Part shown: positions 62,400-64,000 of the stretch, one piece after another
Layout of the letters: each line of letters begins with the position of its first letter
Numbering within the stretch: position 1 is the first letter of the stretch
Assembly: GCA_023846275.1 (NCBI GenBank)
Contig: CM043875.1
Span: 8,551,958 to 8,615,957 of the forward strand
Reading direction: 5' to 3'
Source of the DNA: Vanilla planifolia
Taxonomy: Eukaryota; Streptophyta; Magnoliopsida; Asparagales; Orchidaceae
DNA: 64,000 nucleotides
The notes under the pieces: generated by a model
What the model saw: the letters and a program-made list of their open reading frames with translations, nothing else
Database searches by the model: none
Told to the model about the DNA's origin: nothing
Program-made: the position numbers and the translations under genes

Positions 62400-64000
62400 T
62401 GGAAATGCATGGAATCATTTTCATTTGTCTTTTCTTTCTCCTTATTTTTTCATACATCAAAAGATTAAAATCTATTGTTAGAAATAAAAATAAATTATAA
62501 AAGAGTACAAATTATTAAACCACTATCGATAATTTAATAATTAAAATTATCAAAGATTCACAGTAAAAAAATTGTTTGAAGCTAAAAAAATGTACCACTT
62601 ATTAATATATGTAAAATAAAATACTTGTTGATAGATGAAACTTCAAGGTCTTTAATTTGTTTTCTCCCTCTATATCTATGCATGGAGAACTTAAAACATA
62701 TAAAAATTTTAAAAAAACAAATAATCATACAAAAAATGTTAAAATAACTTAACATGTTTCCATAAAATTTCTTCTCTTTTCTATTCTAAATAAATAATGC
62801 ATGGACAATTGCTAAGTAATTTAAAATTTTGATTTTAGAACCCAAATAGATTTGGATTCAACCAATCTAAAAAAAATCACTTCAATATTTCTTTGTATAA
62901 CATGATTTTTTTCAACCCAAATATAACATGATTATACCTAGAGTTTACATCTAATCTAATCTTGCAATCTTTAGATTTGTGGCCTTTTCTTAAACAATAA
63001 TTACAAGAAAACAAGCATTATAAGAAATTTTTTTAATAAGAATAAATTCAAAATTTTGAAATGAACCATTCTTATTCATGTAATAAGATGTAATAAAATT
63101 AGGATGTAATTTTCTAAATGAGTCAAAAACAAGTTTTTTCTTATCATTCTCACTGATAGTTATAGCAAGTGTACATCTAATAAGTTATAAATCACACAAA
63201 TACTTTTCATTCAAGTCATTGCAAATAACTAAACATCATTTATGCTATTTTTTTTCTAATTATTATGTTTCTTTGCAAGTAACTTAAAAGCATCAATTAC
63301 TTCAAAAAAAATACTTTCTTATTCTAAATGGTAGAGTCTAGATATCTCATTATATTCATTCCTAGATGAGTTATCATGGCGTGTCATGAAGCAAATGCTT
63401 TCTCTTTCATCAAATTTGTCATTGCTTGAGGATTTCTTATGCTTTGCTAAAAGACATTAAATTCTTTTGTCTTCCTCACTCTCCTCACTGCTTGAGAAGG
63501 ATGTAGATTCCTTTGGGCTACTTCATGTAGCCACCATGGCCTTCTTCTTCTTTTTCTTTTTCTTCTTCTTATTCTTCTTATAATTGTTCTTCTTCATACT
63601 TCTTTTCTTCTCCATTAATCTTGAAGAATTAATGTAGTAATGTACTACCTCATGACATTTATGACAACATGTCTTAACTTTCTTTCCTGTCTTTATAGAT
63701 CCTCTCCTTCTTCTTTGAATTACTTGCAACCATCATCTTGAAAACTTTTTTAATATTTTAGAAAGTTGTTCTACCTTACTATTGCATGATGAGTCTTTTT
63801 GGATACAGATGGTGCAACTTTCAATGCAATTTTCTTCTCTTTCTTAAGTGTTAGGGTTGTTCCTTTTTTTTCACTTTCCATCTCCATCTCATTAGTCATG
63901 ACATCTCTAAGTAATTCATTAAGTGAGAGATAGTCTTAGTTCTTCAAGGCTTTAATGGCAATCACTAAAAGACTAAACTCCTTAAGCAACATCTATAAGA
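62400..64000 (-). mobile_element. Copia-type gag remnant, copy B, cut by the window edge
   Basis: The minus strand encodes gag features: an N-terminal part with KKEKKIALKVAPS (about 63,820), a knuckle CHKCHEVVHYYINS at about 63,635-63,675 whose last Cys is Ser, a long Lys run followed by AMVATW (63,530-63,600), and a second, intact knuckle CNYCLRKGHKSKDC at 62,964-63,005. Stops break the frames. It parallels copy A at 4.2-5.3 kb, with better-preserved codons. The start of gag and the 5' LTR would lie right of the window. Confidence 0.7.

Noticed and set aside
1..64000. CRISPR arrays, operons, phage or plasmid features
   Set aside because: No regularly spaced identical repeats or bacterial-type gene clusters occur. 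Introns, LTR elements and a GRAS gene show this is plant nuclear DNA.

Overview
This window is flowering-plant nuclear DNA. It is very A/T-rich and dominated by decayed LTR retrotransposons. It carries two recognisable host genes with plant-type introns, both on the minus strand. The GRAS protein and the retroelement mix lean towards a monocot, but the sequence does not settle the species.

Gene 1 is a GPI mannosyltransferase 3 gene (PIG-B/GPI10 type; APTG1 in Arabidopsis), 12,230-38,032. I rebuilt it from nine exons whose GT-AG boundaries and phases all agree, giving a continuous 538-residue protein. Seven introns are short (81-664 bp). Intron 4 is 7.5 kb and intron 6 is 15.3 kb, so the gene spans 25.8 kb.

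Intron 6 (13,050-28,349) holds a LINE RNase H remnant, then a minus-strand solo LTR joined head-to-head with the 5' LTR of a degenerate Ty3/gypsy element. That element's 3' LTR carries a 327-bp tandem duplication and is split by a foreign insert of about 3 kb, which itself contains organelle DNA (a ycf4 fragment and an LSU-rRNA fragment). Intron 4 (28,937-36,402) holds a dead Ty1/copia element with a 5'-truncated LINE inserted inside its pol gene.

Gene 2 is a GRAS transcription factor of the LISCL type (SCL9/14/33-like), 50,652-52,838, in an isolated island of higher G+C (about 50,290-53,270). Its exact start is uncertain: the frame stays open upstream of the first in-frame ATG, and a short upstream ORF precedes it.

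A third, unidentified gene may lie just downstream of the mannosyltransferase gene: two or three splice-consistent coding fragments at 10,164-11,172 (minus).

The rest is repeat: a Ty3/gypsy pol tail at the left edge; two diverged minus-strand copia-type gag fragments (4.2-5.3 kb and 62.4-64.0 kb); LTR-like tracts; short tandem repeats; a 90-bp (AT)n microsatellite at 53.6 kb; and an unexplained GC-rich block at 40.5-41.1 kb. No tRNA gene, CRISPR array or intact transposon was found. Apart from the two host genes, almost no other line of coding potential survives. I see no sign of a new multi-gene system. The most unusual structures are the composite transposon pile-up in intron 6, the head-to-head LTR palindrome and the unidentified exons.
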